Under the pieces are notes generated by a model, which saw only the letters and a program-made list of their open reading frames with translations, did not search any database and was not told the DNA's origin. A program made the translations under genes and the position numbers. Below, piece after piece: positions 37,587 through 51,300 of a stretch of DNA of 64,000 nucleotides (positions within the stretch are counted from its first letter, which is position 1; each line of letters opens with the position of its first letter). The stretch comes from Balanoglossus misakiensis. Taxonomy: Eukaryota > Hemichordata. The DNA lies in NCBI GenBank assembly GCA_040954595.2, contig CM082576.2, positions 12,152,001 through 12,216,000 of the forward strand. Reading direction: 5' to 3'.

Positions 37587-39994
37587 ATGTCTGCAGACAA
37601 CGGGGCAAACGAGACCACATCGTCACCTTCTGAAGTCAGTGTACGTCTGGCAGCATTGGAGAAAGTAGATATCAAGCTACCAGGACGTCTTCAAGCTGAC
37701 AAGCTCGCTTTCTACATTGATGACGTTTTCACAAAAGATGTTGGTATTTGTCATTAGACTACACCATTTCTTTAAATTTCTGGCATTTCTATATCCATAT
37801 GAATCTAAATTCTCACTATATCTGCACCAAGACACGTCAGGATCTTTAAGAGTCTAAAATGTATCTGCCGCTGCTAAGCTTTATTCCATAAAGACAAGTC
37901 AATTCAGGTACATGTATCTGTTAACCTTCTGCTCTAGGAATGTGATGAATTCATCAGAAAAGCGGAAGAGATTGGTTTCAAAATGGCCAAGGTCAACATT
38001 GGGGGAGGAAGGTAGGTTTCTGTCTCAAGATTCCATGAAAGCCATGTATCTATGGAAATCTGTTTTAGGGGCTTCTCACTTTCCCTCCATAAAAACCTGG
38101 GAAAAGTTGGTGGAACCCATGTTATGCTACTTCATATAATCATTTTTGTTTATGTGTACTAGTACTACATGTAGTACTATCAAGCAGTGTGAAAATAAGA
38201 TGTTATCTAAAATTTTACAACTGACCATGATATAATTTTTGGTTTATAAAGTGTTTTTGAAGAGTGGATGTGTGAGAAGCACCATACTGATCATTTATAA
38301 TTAACATTTGCTTAACAAAATAGCCATTTTGCCTTCAGCAGTGTTTTCGGGTCACTGTATTCATACAGCAGCTTGTTTTCATTTGACTGAGACTCAGCAC
38401 AAGGGACATCAAAACGATCCATGTTTCGTTGCAGAGAACGGTCGGCACCTGAAGTCAGGAACAATTCCAGGTGTTACATCGATAGCGTCGAGGAAGCGGA
38501 GAGAATCTGGGAGAGAGTGAAACAGTTTGTTCCTAAATACTGGAAAGGTCACAGGGCACTGGGACTCAATGAAAGGTAAGGAACAATACATGACATCATT
38601 TTGTTGTTTCATGCAGATGTTTTCGGAGGGAAAGAAAAATGTTTGCGTTAAAGAAATTTGTTTTAAAAAAATTCAACAATGAAATCATTGATCTTGACAA
38701 TCTTGAGAAAGATATAAAACACTGCCCTTTGTGAGTGAGGAAGTGTTGGATATACATGTAGTGCAGATACTCGTAACCTGTGCATTTCCTGTTTTGTTGT
38801 TGTAGACTGCGAGTGTTGCGCTACGACCCAGGAGAACACTTTAAGCCGCATTGGGACGGCTCCTACAGAAGAGACAATGGAGAAAGAAGCTACGTTACCC
38901 TGCAGTTGTACTTAAATGGGGTAAAAAAAATTCCACTTATAATCTTAACAGAAGGCATCCTAACTTCCACTTTCTTACATGCACTGTACCAAGCGTGTGT
39001 TTTGATTCCTTAAACACCCAAGTTCTTTTACTCCAGTTCATAAATACTCCATGAAAGTGTTGCGACTCAGGGTTTCAGGATGTTAAATCTGGGTTAATAA
39101 AATCATGAATCAAATTCCCTGACATTTGAGACGGGTGGCGTGGATGATTATGATGTACGTGTAGCAGGTAGGCTTATGAATGCCACTACAGAATTGTTAC
39201 TACAGTACCAAGCAAACAAGGTCAGAGTTCAGGCAGTCGTGTGATGTGGAGATATGAAGTGCAGATGGCACCTGCCAACACATTAGCTCCTGCATGGCTG
39301 TGACTTTAACCCTTTCACCACAATGGTTCAGTCCAAACCCATTGTTTTCTATGGTAAGGTTGGACCTCTTAAGAGGGAACTAGGGGTGAAAGGGTTAATG
39401 AACAAAATGTTTGAAAATGCTGGTCAGTTTTCCTTCCAGAGAAATTGGCGTTTTCACATTTTATGGCACAAGTTTTTTTGAGTTTCACTGTTGAATAGTA
39501 ATAACACTGGGTGAATGTTTTCATGTGTTTGAATCTTGTTCATTTTATTACTTACACAGGAATTTAGTGGTGGTTGCACAACATTTCTGCCGTTAGATTA
39601 TGAATCCGATGAAGTGGAATGTATCCCAGAAACAGGTTGGTAGTGACAAAACTGTAATAAACAGTATACACAGATTGACTGACCAATGTGGCAATCTTGT
39701 CCAAATATGATGTGCTCACTTGTAACGAGCTGCTAAGGTTCCACCTTAAACAAACATATTCTGTATTCCTGATCTGTTGAGCATAAGATTTCTTGAAAAT
39801 AGTAAGCATATAAAATGTAGAATATGCTGATTTTTTTCACCTATTTTTTATCACATTCAGGTCGTGTTTTGATATTCCAACATGATATTTTACATGAAGG
39901 CTCCACAGTCTTTGATGGCAGGAAATACGCAATCCGGACAGATGTTATGTACAGCAATGAGACTGTCACTTTCGATGAAAAGTGTGAAGACTGA
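37587..39994 (+). CDS. 2-oxoglutarate/Fe(II)-dependent dioxygenase, prolyl 4-hydroxylase-like
   Basis: Six coding exons, 37587-37739, 37938-38011, 38435-38575, 38806-38920, 39560-39635 and 39861-39994, give 230 residues. The fold is the double-stranded beta-helix of the P4Hc family. The iron ligands are His138 and Asp140 (in HFKPHWDGS) and His198 (in ILHEG). Lys208, ten residues after the distal His, is where prolyl 4-hydroxylases bind the 2-oxoglutarate carboxylate, and the KYAIRTDVMY strand follows. No signal peptide, transmembrane segment or ER-retention motif is visible, so a cytosolic enzyme is more likely than a collagen hydroxylase. The substrate cannot be deduced. The first donor (GAT|GTTGGT) is weak but is required by phase and by the conserved junction KDECDEF. 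A consensus acceptor at 37522 suggests a non-coding leader exon. Intron 4 carries a MITE. Confidence 0.9.
39306..39398. mobile_element. piggyBac-like MITE, copy 1
   Basis: A 93-base element with perfect 14-base terminal inverted repeats (TTAACCCTTTCACC and its complement). Read as a TTAA target duplication flanking CCCTTTCACC ends, it matches the piggyBac pattern. Too short to encode anything. It lies in intron 4 of the dioxygenase gene. Confidence 0.75.
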
Positions 39995-41109
39995 TATGTC
40001 ACAACAATGACTACAAGACAGAAATGAAACATAATCTGTGTCCACCAAATTCAAACTTTGTTTCAGAAACAGTGGTGTCACCGATGTGAGGGACAGAGCT
40101 GAATGTTGCATTCTGGGAAACAGTGACATATTACCAATAGAGGGCTCCCTACTGGTCAACCAGCAAATTTACAAATATTGTACTAGATAATTTTATGTAG
40201 TACTATGTCAGAACACATATATTACGAACCATTTCTAGTATAACAGAGTTTTAGTGATGAATTAAATCTCATAGTAGCGTGCTTTGTATAAAAACATAGA
40301 GGTTTCAGATGCAATATGCATGTACATGTACATTTATTTTTTTTATCACTTAAATGAAATTATTAGGATAGTGTATAGTAATTATATATAATAGAAAACC
40401 AGCAAAAAATCACATAGTGGTTTATGTCAAGCACAAGAACATTTATGATGTACCGGGTATATAAAGCTGATGGGCAGAGATGGATTTACAAACTTCTTGC
40501 ATTCCAACCACTACCTGCAATTGACTTAGAGTAACTTTTGTTTGCCTAAGTTTTGCTGAGCATTTTATTGTGTTTGTTCATAGTCTCATTTATCCCCCTA
40601 CCCCAACCCACTTTGACATTGTACATGTTACCATGTACAGTAATATGTACAGTAATACGCTGTTTTAATGAGTTGCTCAGAATATTTTACGTGCCAACTT
40701 TTTAGACAGTTAGAATTTTATCATATTCTGCAAGTTTTGATAGAAATTTCTGTGAATGTGTGAAATGCACACATCCTTTCTTGAGGAACAGTCATGTGAA
40801 GTTGAACATATTAACTTTAAGTTGCTTTGTAGTTGAGCTCATATAAGTTCATGAACCCATCACATTTTTTCTATATATTTGAATAGATTTATGGTACCAG
40901 CATATCGTTTAATTCCCTCCAGGCTTAGTTCTGTGAGCCAAATGTCTGTACATATTTAACAGGAAGACAAGTCAACATTTGAGAGTCATCTGTGCAGACA
41001 GAACACGTCATATATGTGCAGTTTTGACCATTTAAGTGTGGTATGTCATGTGACTGAACTGATCACACACAAGTGGAGAACTGCACCCACATGATGTCCA
41101 GTCTTGTCG

Positions 41110-41203
41110 TTGACCCTTTCACAACCATGGTTTGATCCAAATCTGTTTGTTTCCTATGGGAAAGTTAGACCTCTATACAGGGAAATGGGGGTTACGGAGT
41201 TAA
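41110..41203. mobile_element. piggyBac-like MITE, copy 2 (decayed)
   Basis: Aligns along its whole length with copy 1 (the ACCCTTTCAC end, then CAA-CATGGTT, TTTCCTATGG, AGTTAGACCTCT, and a terminal GAGTTAA). The ends have lost perfect complementarity, indicating an older insertion. Confidence 0.65.
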
Positions 41204-41656
41204 AAAATTGTGCAATTTAAATATAGGCTGAGTATGAGTTACATACACTGTTTTGTACATTATGATGAAGGCATTGCTGTATTTCTCCTGATATTACCTT
41301 AGGACACCTGGTGATCTGAACATGTAAAATTTGAAAAAAAGTTGTTATGTTGGGCTCTTGGACCTCGGTAGGTTTCAAAATTGCCTTGGTAATTTGTTTG
41401 TTTATTTCACGGCAGATGAGCCAAAGCCTATAATTCAGCACATGTATGATTGTATATTGAAAACTATAAAAAAAAGTAATCCACCTATATTTATACATGA
41501 TATCAAATTATTTTTAAAACATAAAATAATGTTACTGGATTTTATACTGAATACATGCATAAAAATATTTTATGAATGTAAATGTATATGGCTTCTGTAC
41601 TTACATGCTTCTACGTGGTTATAATATAACGCAACTTTTTATAAGTTTTAATCTGC

Positions 41657-41662
41657 AATAAA
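41657..41662 (+). terminator. Candidate polyadenylation signal of the dioxygenase gene
   Basis: AATAAA in AT-rich sequence, about 1.66 kb after the stop codon; another follows at 41770-41775. A nearer variant signal such as ATTAAA at about 40260 may be used instead. Confidence 0.3.
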
Positions 41663-42327
41663 CTAACATTCAAACGCTACTTTTAAGTTGCAGCTTTGTC
41701 ATTTGTCACAGTGAAAGATTGTTTTTTCTACTACATTGATGAGCATTCTATATACTCCATTATCTTAGTAATAAACTTTTGGTATGTTGAACCTTATCAA
41801 AATGGTTGTATATATTAAACATGTATGCTAAAACTGCCTAAACTGTGACACTTGATGTTGTATAGAAATGAATATACATGTGCAACCTTGTAAAAACAAA
41901 GAAAAACATTAGTCAGATTAAAAAATCTTCAGTGAATATTTTGAATGCCTTGCTGATAAAAGTATTATTTATAGATTCTCTGTGCCTTTTCAGTTGACAT
42001 TCTGTTGACAAATGATGTGGCGCTTTAATACAATGGGAAAAATTCGTCAAGGAAATACAAAAGCTTCGCAGTGTGTTACATAGCTGGGTACATGTATATA
42101 ATATGGTTATCACATGAATTGTCATTGCACCGGAAAAATAACGTGTACACGTCCCAACATGTGTATTGCCATTGAGCTGAGGTGCCCAGAATATAGTATC
42201 TGAGTGCAAAATGACATGGCCAGGGAGGGCTGTTTGGGGGCGCACTGTAACTGGTCCAAGATTTCACAGTACAGTGACGCGTCGCGCGCGCGTCTCGTGC
42301 ATGTACATGATGTACGCATTCAACAAA

Positions 42328-45300
42328 ATGGCGACGTATGATGGACACGCCGCTAAAAGACAGAGAACAGATTCCGACGGCAGGGGAGTACAGTCGGGCG
42401 CAAGGGTGAGCAATATACTTGGTTTACGTTTCATTCTGCATTGGCGACTGAATTCGCCTAAAATCTAAGTGTCTCTTGCCAGGGACGACAGGGAAAGCGC
42501 AACGGCACTGCTGAGTGTTTTGCTATCGTTCGCCAGCTTTTGCGAACCGAGAGCTCATCAGCATGTTCAGCGCGTTGGGGAGAACGAGCGGTCTCACGTC
42601 ATGAATGTTTGCATGCCGAAGAAAAGGTCCTGTTCTCTGAAATGCGCATCGACGCATGGCCCGCCCACAGTCAGTGGAGTGACACTCTTCTGCTGTTTGC
42701 TGTAAGCCTGAAATGAACACAATTTTGGTTTGTGCTTGCAATGTACATGTTGAAATCCACACAACAACCAAGAAGTACCCCGGGTAAATTTTCTGAACGT
42801 GGCTGTGGCGTGGGTACCGGTTCTATGTAATACATGCAGCATGATTAGGAAAGCACGAACTAGAATGACTGCCAAACGCTCGAGCGATAAACAACGCCTA
42901 AAACGGGGTTCAGACTTCGGCTATCAGATTATGATAACGTCGGCAATGTTTCATCACCATCTGTACATGTGTAATGAGAGATGTGGGGAATAACGAAGAA
43001 AACTGCATGCATTGCAAATTTACAGATAGATGCGTGGTGACTTTTTTTATAGTGAACCCAGTGTGAACGAACTTCGCACAATTGTTAACAGTTTTCAGTC
43101 GGAAAATACATTTCTGTGAGACAATGGTTGAAAATTTGTATATTTCGGCAATTTTAAATGCTAGCCTGCAACACAGGATAGGTTGCAAAAGTTGGTCAGC
43201 AGAGAGGCATGAGAAAGGGCCACTATTCATGTATCATTCTCAGTGATAAAGTTTTAATGTGCTTTTTATATGCATGTAATAGAATCTGTAAAATTTGTTG
43301 CGGAATCTTGTACATTTGTATTTGAGTCAGTGTATTTTTGTTTCTGTAAATGTTTATTTGCGCTCATTACACATTGGCACCAGTGGGTTGCCAGTGTGTA
43401 CCTAATGAATACACAAACGTAATTTATCAATTAGTAATAGCATTCCTAGAAAGATTTCATACAGCATTACAGGGCTCCAAAATATCAAAATTCATCATAG
43501 TCAAGTGAACTAACACTACAGTAGAACTAAATAGCCAGCACAAATGCACAGTAGCTTTATACCAGTCTGTTGCCAAATCTAGCATATCAGCTACTCTATT
43601 TCAAATACAATCTAGCTGTGTCAATATGACTTGCTTGTACCTGCATAACTGCATACCCTTCCAAATAAGAAAAAAAATGATTGTTTCGTTGTACCTGTTT
43701 CTTTGCTGCCTGTACATGATTGCAGTTGCTTACCCTTAGGTTTTCTATGATTGTGCCAGCAAATGCTGTATCTCTATAAAATATGTACAGTACTGTAAAA
43801 GTGTGAAAGCCCACTCAAGTGAAAAAGTAAACAATAATAGGAGGCATATGTATCCTTTTCAGATCCTGTCCATGAATTTCTTATAACATCACACTAATAT
43901 TTCTGCACCTAAAAGTAAAAGCAATAAAATGTTAATATGCCATTTCCATTTTCATTCAAACTATGCATTGCATTGTAGAGATTTACTTTGTGTCAAAAGT
44001 GATCTATTTTATCAGTTAAATATTCAGCAGATGCAGTTTGCCAATGTTTAGGGAAAGAATAAATTCAATTGAGTGCAAGCTTTTGTTGGAGCTCTTTTTC
44101 AACATTTATCAAATAGAAATTGTTTCCACATGTTATATACTGTCTTTGTTTGCCTGTGAGATTGCACTGATTTCTTCTCTAAACCAGGACAAGTTTGAAG
44201 ACCCCCACAAGCCTCCTCCCTCCCCAGTAGTTCACGTTAGAGGTCTCTCAGATACGGTCATCGAAGCAGACTTAGTGGATGCAGTGCAGCACTTCGGAGA
44301 TATCAGGTGAGGAAATTAAAAAAAAATCCCAAAGTAATTATCTCTCCTCAGTGCAATGGCTGGGTGTGTGCCAACCTTTCAGTGGTTCTCACGCATGTTT
44401 CTACCTGCCTGTGCTGGTTGCAGGAGAGAGTGTTCCCAGGCAGACAATGGACTAATGAATACAAGTAACAAAGCGGGTTGCTAGCAGTTCAAACATGATA
44501 TCACAAAAAAAAAAGAGACTTATGCTAATTCTGCCATGTTAGAAACTGTGAACAGGATATGCTAATTTCAATTCAATGGTGGTTGCTAGCCAAGGAGAAT
44601 GCAATTCAATGTTGCCTTGCACCGCTCACTCTCGCCAAAATATTATTTATTAGTGGGGCGATATCATGTATGGAAGTGTTTGTAAGATTGTGTGGCAGAG
44701 TCTGGACTGGGTCATTGCACAATTACTCATTGGTCCTGGTGTAAACTAGTTTATGGTACAGACAAGGGAAACATAGCAATACACTGCTCTCATGAGAAAA
44801 AACTCCAACTATATCTTTTATATAGAGCGAGATGGATTCAGAGAGAATGGAATGCAAGTCTTGAATAACATCTTGAGAGGAAATTGGCATCTGCAGATAA
44901 TGATTATATACATGTAGCTCTCAATAGCTTTTTACCTCGTTACGTTTATTCAGCAGGCCTGTTTGCCTGTTAGTTTAGCATTTCATATTTCAGCACATAA
45001 TTTTGATATTTTTTTATTTGAATCATTACCATTGTGTTTTCAGACATTCAAGTAAAGTTGCAATATGGTTGACCGTGATTGCATTGTACATGATATATTT
45101 GCGATATGTGTGTTTGTATGTTCAATTCTACCATTTGGAGTTCATTTTCAACTGACGTTCCAATCCCCACCGTTCACTCCACAGCTATGTGATTATGATG
45201 CCCAGGAAGAGACAAGCCCTCATTGAATTCGAAAATATTGAAGGTGCAAAAGAGTGTGTGAATTTTGCCCAGGTAGGGAATAGGTCACTTTCTTTTCATA

Positions 45301-48300
45301 GTGATAAACCAAAACTATGGTCTCATGTTTATAATTGAGAAATATGTGGTCTCATGTTCGTATCGAGAAATATGAAGAGACGATAGAAGTCTTGATTATA
45401 AACAAGCAACCATCAGTCTGTATGTATGTATGCCAAGTAAGAATTGTCAGTAATCTTATATAATACATGTACACTGTGTATAGTTAGACCACCAATGCTA
45501 TTCCAGAAATTAATATGCTTTGCTTTTGCTGCCTACATTTTAAATGTGAAACTGTTTATCATATTGGATTAACTGAAGCAGCTGTTGTGTTCAGTCAGAT
45601 GAAAACATTTTTGTCCGATCTGCTTTTAATCCAAAGCAAGAGTTATTCCTAGCAGTTGTTTGTTTTTGTCACATGTATATTTGTTCATTTGCATACTATG
45701 CCAATATGAGAATAGGAATCTTTCTGACAAATACATTTTGTTGTACATGTATATTTACCACTCCCTGCCAGAAACAGCTGATAAAATAAAGACAAGCTTA
45801 TTACTTTCACTTCAATAAATAGCCTGCCCCTTTCCCTTGAAGCCTGTTCATAACCTGCACATGACAGCTTAAGTTGATTTTTATTCCGTTGGCTGTTGTC
45901 AAATAATGCCAGAGAATAACAATATTTCCTGACTGTGCACATTAAACCCCTTGCCTTGAATAATTTATTCTCTTCCTCCTGTACTGTTGCAGCAAAACAA
46001 CATTATTCATGTGGGCAACTCGCCGGCTTATTTTAATTTCTCAACCAGTCAGCGGATTTCACGACCAGGGTAAATGGTTATTTCCTCCTTTTTTTTATTT
46101 CACAAATACTTCCAACTACTTAATATTCTCGCACTGATATCCTCTGGCTAGCAGAGTGGATTGAAATAGCAATCAAGTGCCATTCTCCCTATCGAGAAGT
46201 GATGTGGGATTTTTTTATTGTCCCAAGCTATGCATTCAGCTTCAAATACAAGTGAATGCATGTTTATGCTCTTGACGTGTGGAGAATGAAGATCGTGGCG
46301 TCAGTTTCGGTGAAGTGAGAAATAGTACTGAGTTTTCTTTGAATTGATAGATTATTAATGTCATCAAAACCTGTCAGAATTCCTTGTAGACTTCCTACCT
46401 TAAATGGAAAGACATCATCTCAACATTATATAATTGTGAAACGGCCTTTTTAATGAAATCAGTGTGGCTAATTACCCAAGCCTATTCAGAACTGCAAACA
46501 TTTGCATTTGCTGAAATGTGCGGATGGTTAAAAATCAGAGTGAGTGATAATGACGCATGGAATTCACTTGTGTTGCAGTGGGGCTGAAGACAATCGCAAC
46601 ACAAACCACATACTGCTGATCACGGTTCTGAATCCAAGATACCCTATAACACCAGTGAGTATGTCTTCTGAGATAGGAAATGGTTAAGAATTTGGCTTAA
46701 ACCCACAAATGAACAATTTTAGTGTCAAGGCAGGTCACGATGATAAATGAAAGTACTGAAGGGAAGAACCATACATGTATAGCATTATTCACTATGTGTA
46801 TCAGTATATAAAAATATCAGTTGAAACACATTCTTGATGATTTTTGGTTCAATATTCCTCCTGCATTTACCATTGAAGCATATATTGTGATAATTTAAAA
46901 AATACACTGTACTGAGTGTGTGTAGGATTACACTCGACAGATGCGTCGCACAATGTGGCACTGTGCTTCATCCCCACAGGATGTTAGATTAGTTTTCTGA
47001 AGCAAAATTTTAATCTCTACATTTTGTTTCACCAGGACGTGATGCGGACAATTTGTAATCCATTTGGAGCGGTGCAGCGGGTTGTGATTTTCAAAAAGAA
47101 CGGCATTCAAACAATGGTCGAATATCCTTTTGATTAATGAGCGTGGGTGAGAGCGAGTGAGAATGCCCCATCCCCACCCTCCTCCTACCTTATTGCATTT
47201 GTGTAAAATGACATGATTGTCACAGTCAAGTTGATACCCGTTATTTTTATGTCACCAGTGTCCTTGAATGACCCGGCTCTTGACCTGATCTGTTCAATAT
47301 GGTGGAGTCTTTCCACCATTGTGTGTGCCTTGTGAGAATGATGAATGTGGAGTGTGTGTGTACAGTGTACACCAGTGAAAATGACTGCACCCACTGGGGT
47401 TATAAACCCATCAAAGTGGCCAGTGGTAAACAGTCATAAATACTGCTGTGATGCTTGTGACATCCCTCAGGAATTTTGCCATCCCTTGTCCGGAATGCCA
47501 ACTGATAAACCATTACATGCGATTGCGGTGAAATGTTTAAATTATATGATGTTGATAGCGGACAGACTTTACTCTCTATTGGCATTGTTTTGCTGTTTGT
47601 AAATATGACTTCAAGGTGTTAATTTTAATTTTTTTTCTCTCTGATTGCATATCCTGGCAATGATTTGTTAGACAGGGTCAGTGTTTGCCCAATGTCCCCC
47701 GAGGACATACTCCTGCTTTGAGTCGCAGCTGACTCCAATGATTAAGAGTGTACAAAGCAGTTGCTATACCTCGCAGCCTGTACCATTGATAGTACCAACC
47801 ATTTTAACCATTATTATAAGATCTTTTGTGGGCATTGACATAGAATTGATTAAATTTTGCCGTAAGTAATGGTGGGTTGTTGTTGCGTCCACGTGAATGT
47901 AGATGTCCATGTCACTGCAGTGTTTTCTCCAGGACGCGCGATCGCGCGATTCCCCCTCTTTTACACTTGACGCGCCCCTTGTAACAAGTTCAGGGGGCGA
48001 CAATCGCCCCTTCTTGAGCAGCCCACCCGGCCAGTACATGCGCGTCCAAGCCTCCATAGCATGTACCGTCAGTCAAAACACTGGGAAAACGGCCGATATT
48101 ACTGCGTGCTGGCCTATACATTTTAACTTCCCACCCCCCAAAACTATGTTGTAGATGACTTTCACATTCATTTACGTTTAATTTAGCTCCAGGGCTATAG
48201 TGTGCAATTGTTGGAACAGCCTATCTGGATACGGTCTAAATTTAGAGCACACACTCTGCACTCAAGTGAACTTGTTGTTATGGCGACTTTTGAAAATGGG

Positions 48301-51300
48301 TTGGCAGAACGTAACAATTTTATGCAAATTAAAGAAACTGCGTTCATGCCATGGGATTATCAAGAATGTATCAGTTTTCCATGACCTTGTTTTCTTACTT
48401 AGGAAGGAAAGTCATTCAATTTGTACAGAGACTGTTTATTTGAGTAGTGCGCCTAGCCACAGATGGGGAAGTGTAGGCAGAAATCTGAAGAAATATATAC
48501 CACTTCAATTTATTTCACTATTAATGGTTTCACATTCTAATATTTTGGCAGCTAAACTGAAACTTTTAAAATCAAACAAGAAATTTTTTTCTCAGGTATA
48601 GTATTAAAGAAAGACACTACATGTATTATTTTAGCAGTTGCATTTATTTTATTCATTTAACTCTACTTGCCAGGGAAGCAGTTAGAGAGTTATTTTCAGC
48701 TCTCCAGCATTTTTTTAAATTACATGCCCTGAAAGTTATGCAAGCTGGTGTCTTCCTCTGCAAAATCTACTAATTTAAAGTAGAAAAACTGTAACTGTTA
48801 ATATGTTGTCAAGTTCACATGTAAAATGTTGTAATTTACTTATGCTGTTTTTAATATGGAATGAAGGCAGTTAGTAAGTTAACGTTCAAAATTGTCATTC
48901 CTTGATGTTTACCTAATTAACATAAATTATGCAAATCATGATTCCCCCCTATTTTGAGCAAATCCCCCCTTAATTTTGGACTAAGGGGGGACATTCCCCC
49001 CTTCTCTCAACATCCTGGAGAAAACACTGTGTCACAGAGGCAAGAATTTGTTTTCCCCAACGCTTTTTTTTTCCTTAACCGAGATCACATTTGACAACGT
49101 GGATAGTGCCTCTCGTGCCAAGGCCTCCTTAAATGGAGCAGACATCTATTCAGGATGTTGTACACTGAAAATAGAATATGCCAGGGTAAGTGGATTGCTT
49201 TCTTTCTCTTTTTCAAATGATGCGGGCAAGGTTACAATCGATCAACCAACTGGAAGTTTCATTCTGTGGCCTGGAATGTTACATGTTTTTAAGATATTCC
49301 CCATAGTGGAGATAAGTCTCATTGCAATGAGTAAAATTACCCACTCCACTTTACGCATCGATTCAGGGGTACACAAGTAGACATTGCCCTTCATTTCATA
49401 TCATCATCCGGTACCCATTTTATTATTTGGCCTTTCAGACACTTTTGATCTGCTTTTATTGTAGTTTTCCGGCTCTTTTGCAAATTCATTTATCATGTTT
49501 GAATATAAGACCTGCCATTTGTGTGTGTTTTGATCTCTACTTCCTTGTGTTGTGCTGCAATTTGTGATTCCACCCACAGCCAACTCGTCTAAATGTTTAC
49601 AAGAATGACCATGAAACATACGACTACACCAATCCAACTCTAGGAGCCGGAAGTAAGTATGCCTGCACATTTGTTCATGATTATCTGCTTGCTTTGTCAC
49701 TATTTGAACCAAATTTTCCAATAGTAGCAGATCAAGATCATTTTTGTTCTCACTTCCATACATTATTGTATACATTGTACACCAACCCTAGAGATTCTCT
49801 GAAATGTGACCATGTGTTTTTTCTGTGCATCAGTATTAGGAGTAAATTGCACAATTTCTCAGTACATGTATGATATGACAGTGCTGCTAGATTATCAGGT
49901 TCTAGTCATCCCATTGATATTTGCTAGTTATGAGCTGGTTTGCTTTATCTTGTACATTGTAATTGTTTCTGTCATGTCATCAGCTCTGATCACACTTATT
50001 TACTGTCACAAACAAATGCTTGAAACGATGCTGTGGAGGCTTAGAGCAGCCATTGATAGATAGATGCTGGGCAGCAACATAGACACCACACATTGGCACT
50101 CAGGACACCTTTATATTGGACCAGATTCTCTGACGCTTTCACCCGAGTCTTTTGCTGAGTGCAGGATTTTTGTCATTAAAGCCCTATTCTCTGCCATGTC
50201 GTCTCTGGAGAGAAACGAACTGCATATCAGAATTTGTTTTTGGCACAAAGCTGGAGAGAAACACCCAGTCTTTACACAAGGCCCTTTAGACTGTATAAAG
50301 AGAGGGTGACGCTATCACAAGCAAGTTTTGTCTACACCAGACAGTCACCAAGCTGCCATCATATTATAGCAAGCGGCCCAGAGGCAAGCCAGTGAACTGA
50401 TCACAGGGAATCAGAGAACACCAGCTGACATGCATACAGACATGAACACTGACCAAAAATATATACTACACTCGCAGAGGAACCAAACACGTCGTGGATC
50501 TCTCCAAATAAAAAGGATTATTACACAGTGAGGTGATGTGACGTTGAAGTCAGTGATGAGATGGGAGGCTGTAGCACACATTTGCATACAGATTTCAAGA
50601 ACTTCTCAGTCTCGCAGGAACATTACCCTTCAGAGTACCGAGTGACCATGCTATCCTGGTTCCCAGCAAGAAACTGTTACACGTGATCAACATCATGATA
50701 CTTTGTGTGCCGCGGCCATTTTGGAATCATGCAGTATAAGCTCTGGGAAATCGACTTGCCTAGTGAAATGTGTGTGCTTGGGCATGTCATTTTCGGAATG
50801 CCATGGATACATATATGAAACCTGTCATCGACCATCATATAGTGGTGGCCTGTCGTTTGGATGTGGAATATAGTTCCCTCAAAGTTAATGCTGCATGATT
50901 CTCGCAAAATGGCAGTGGCGACAATGTCCTGTGTTTTTACAACATTTTTCTCAAACGGAACCAACCCAACCAACCAACCATACAGACCAAAAAAAACCTA
51001 CATCGTTTTTCCAGGCTGCAACATACATCATCAGACTGTACAAGTACATATTGTGCTCTCAAAATCAAAGAAACACTCAATTTCACTCCTAATAGACTCT
51101 ATGTAATAAATGTATCAACAGGAAAGGAAGGTGATCCAATCTTCGGTCGATTTCATGAGTTCCTTTTGAGGAAGATGGTTGTTTTGGGAGTTGCTGTTGC
51201 ATGTCTGAGAAGAAATTGACAAGCAAAGAGGACTGGATACTCTCAACAACTGAAAAAAGTACAGGGTTTATCCTGCTATGATTATTATTTTTTTTTTACT

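Larger units (their letters stand above)
39995..42300. other. 3' untranslated region of the dioxygenase gene and spacer to hnRNP L
   Basis: After the stop codon at 39994 come about 1.6 kb of AT-rich sequence without a gene, a second MITE copy, and polyadenylation signals at 41657-41662 and 41770-41775. The last few hundred bases rise in CpG (a GCGCGC run near 42280-42292) and are the likely hnRNP L promoter. Confidence 0.5.

Noticed and set aside
47111-47140. Premature stop in hnRNP L RRM2 (reading on after VEYPFD)
   Set aside because: The apparent stop is the 5' end of an AT-AC intron. Splicing at ATATCCTTTT restores the conserved sequence.
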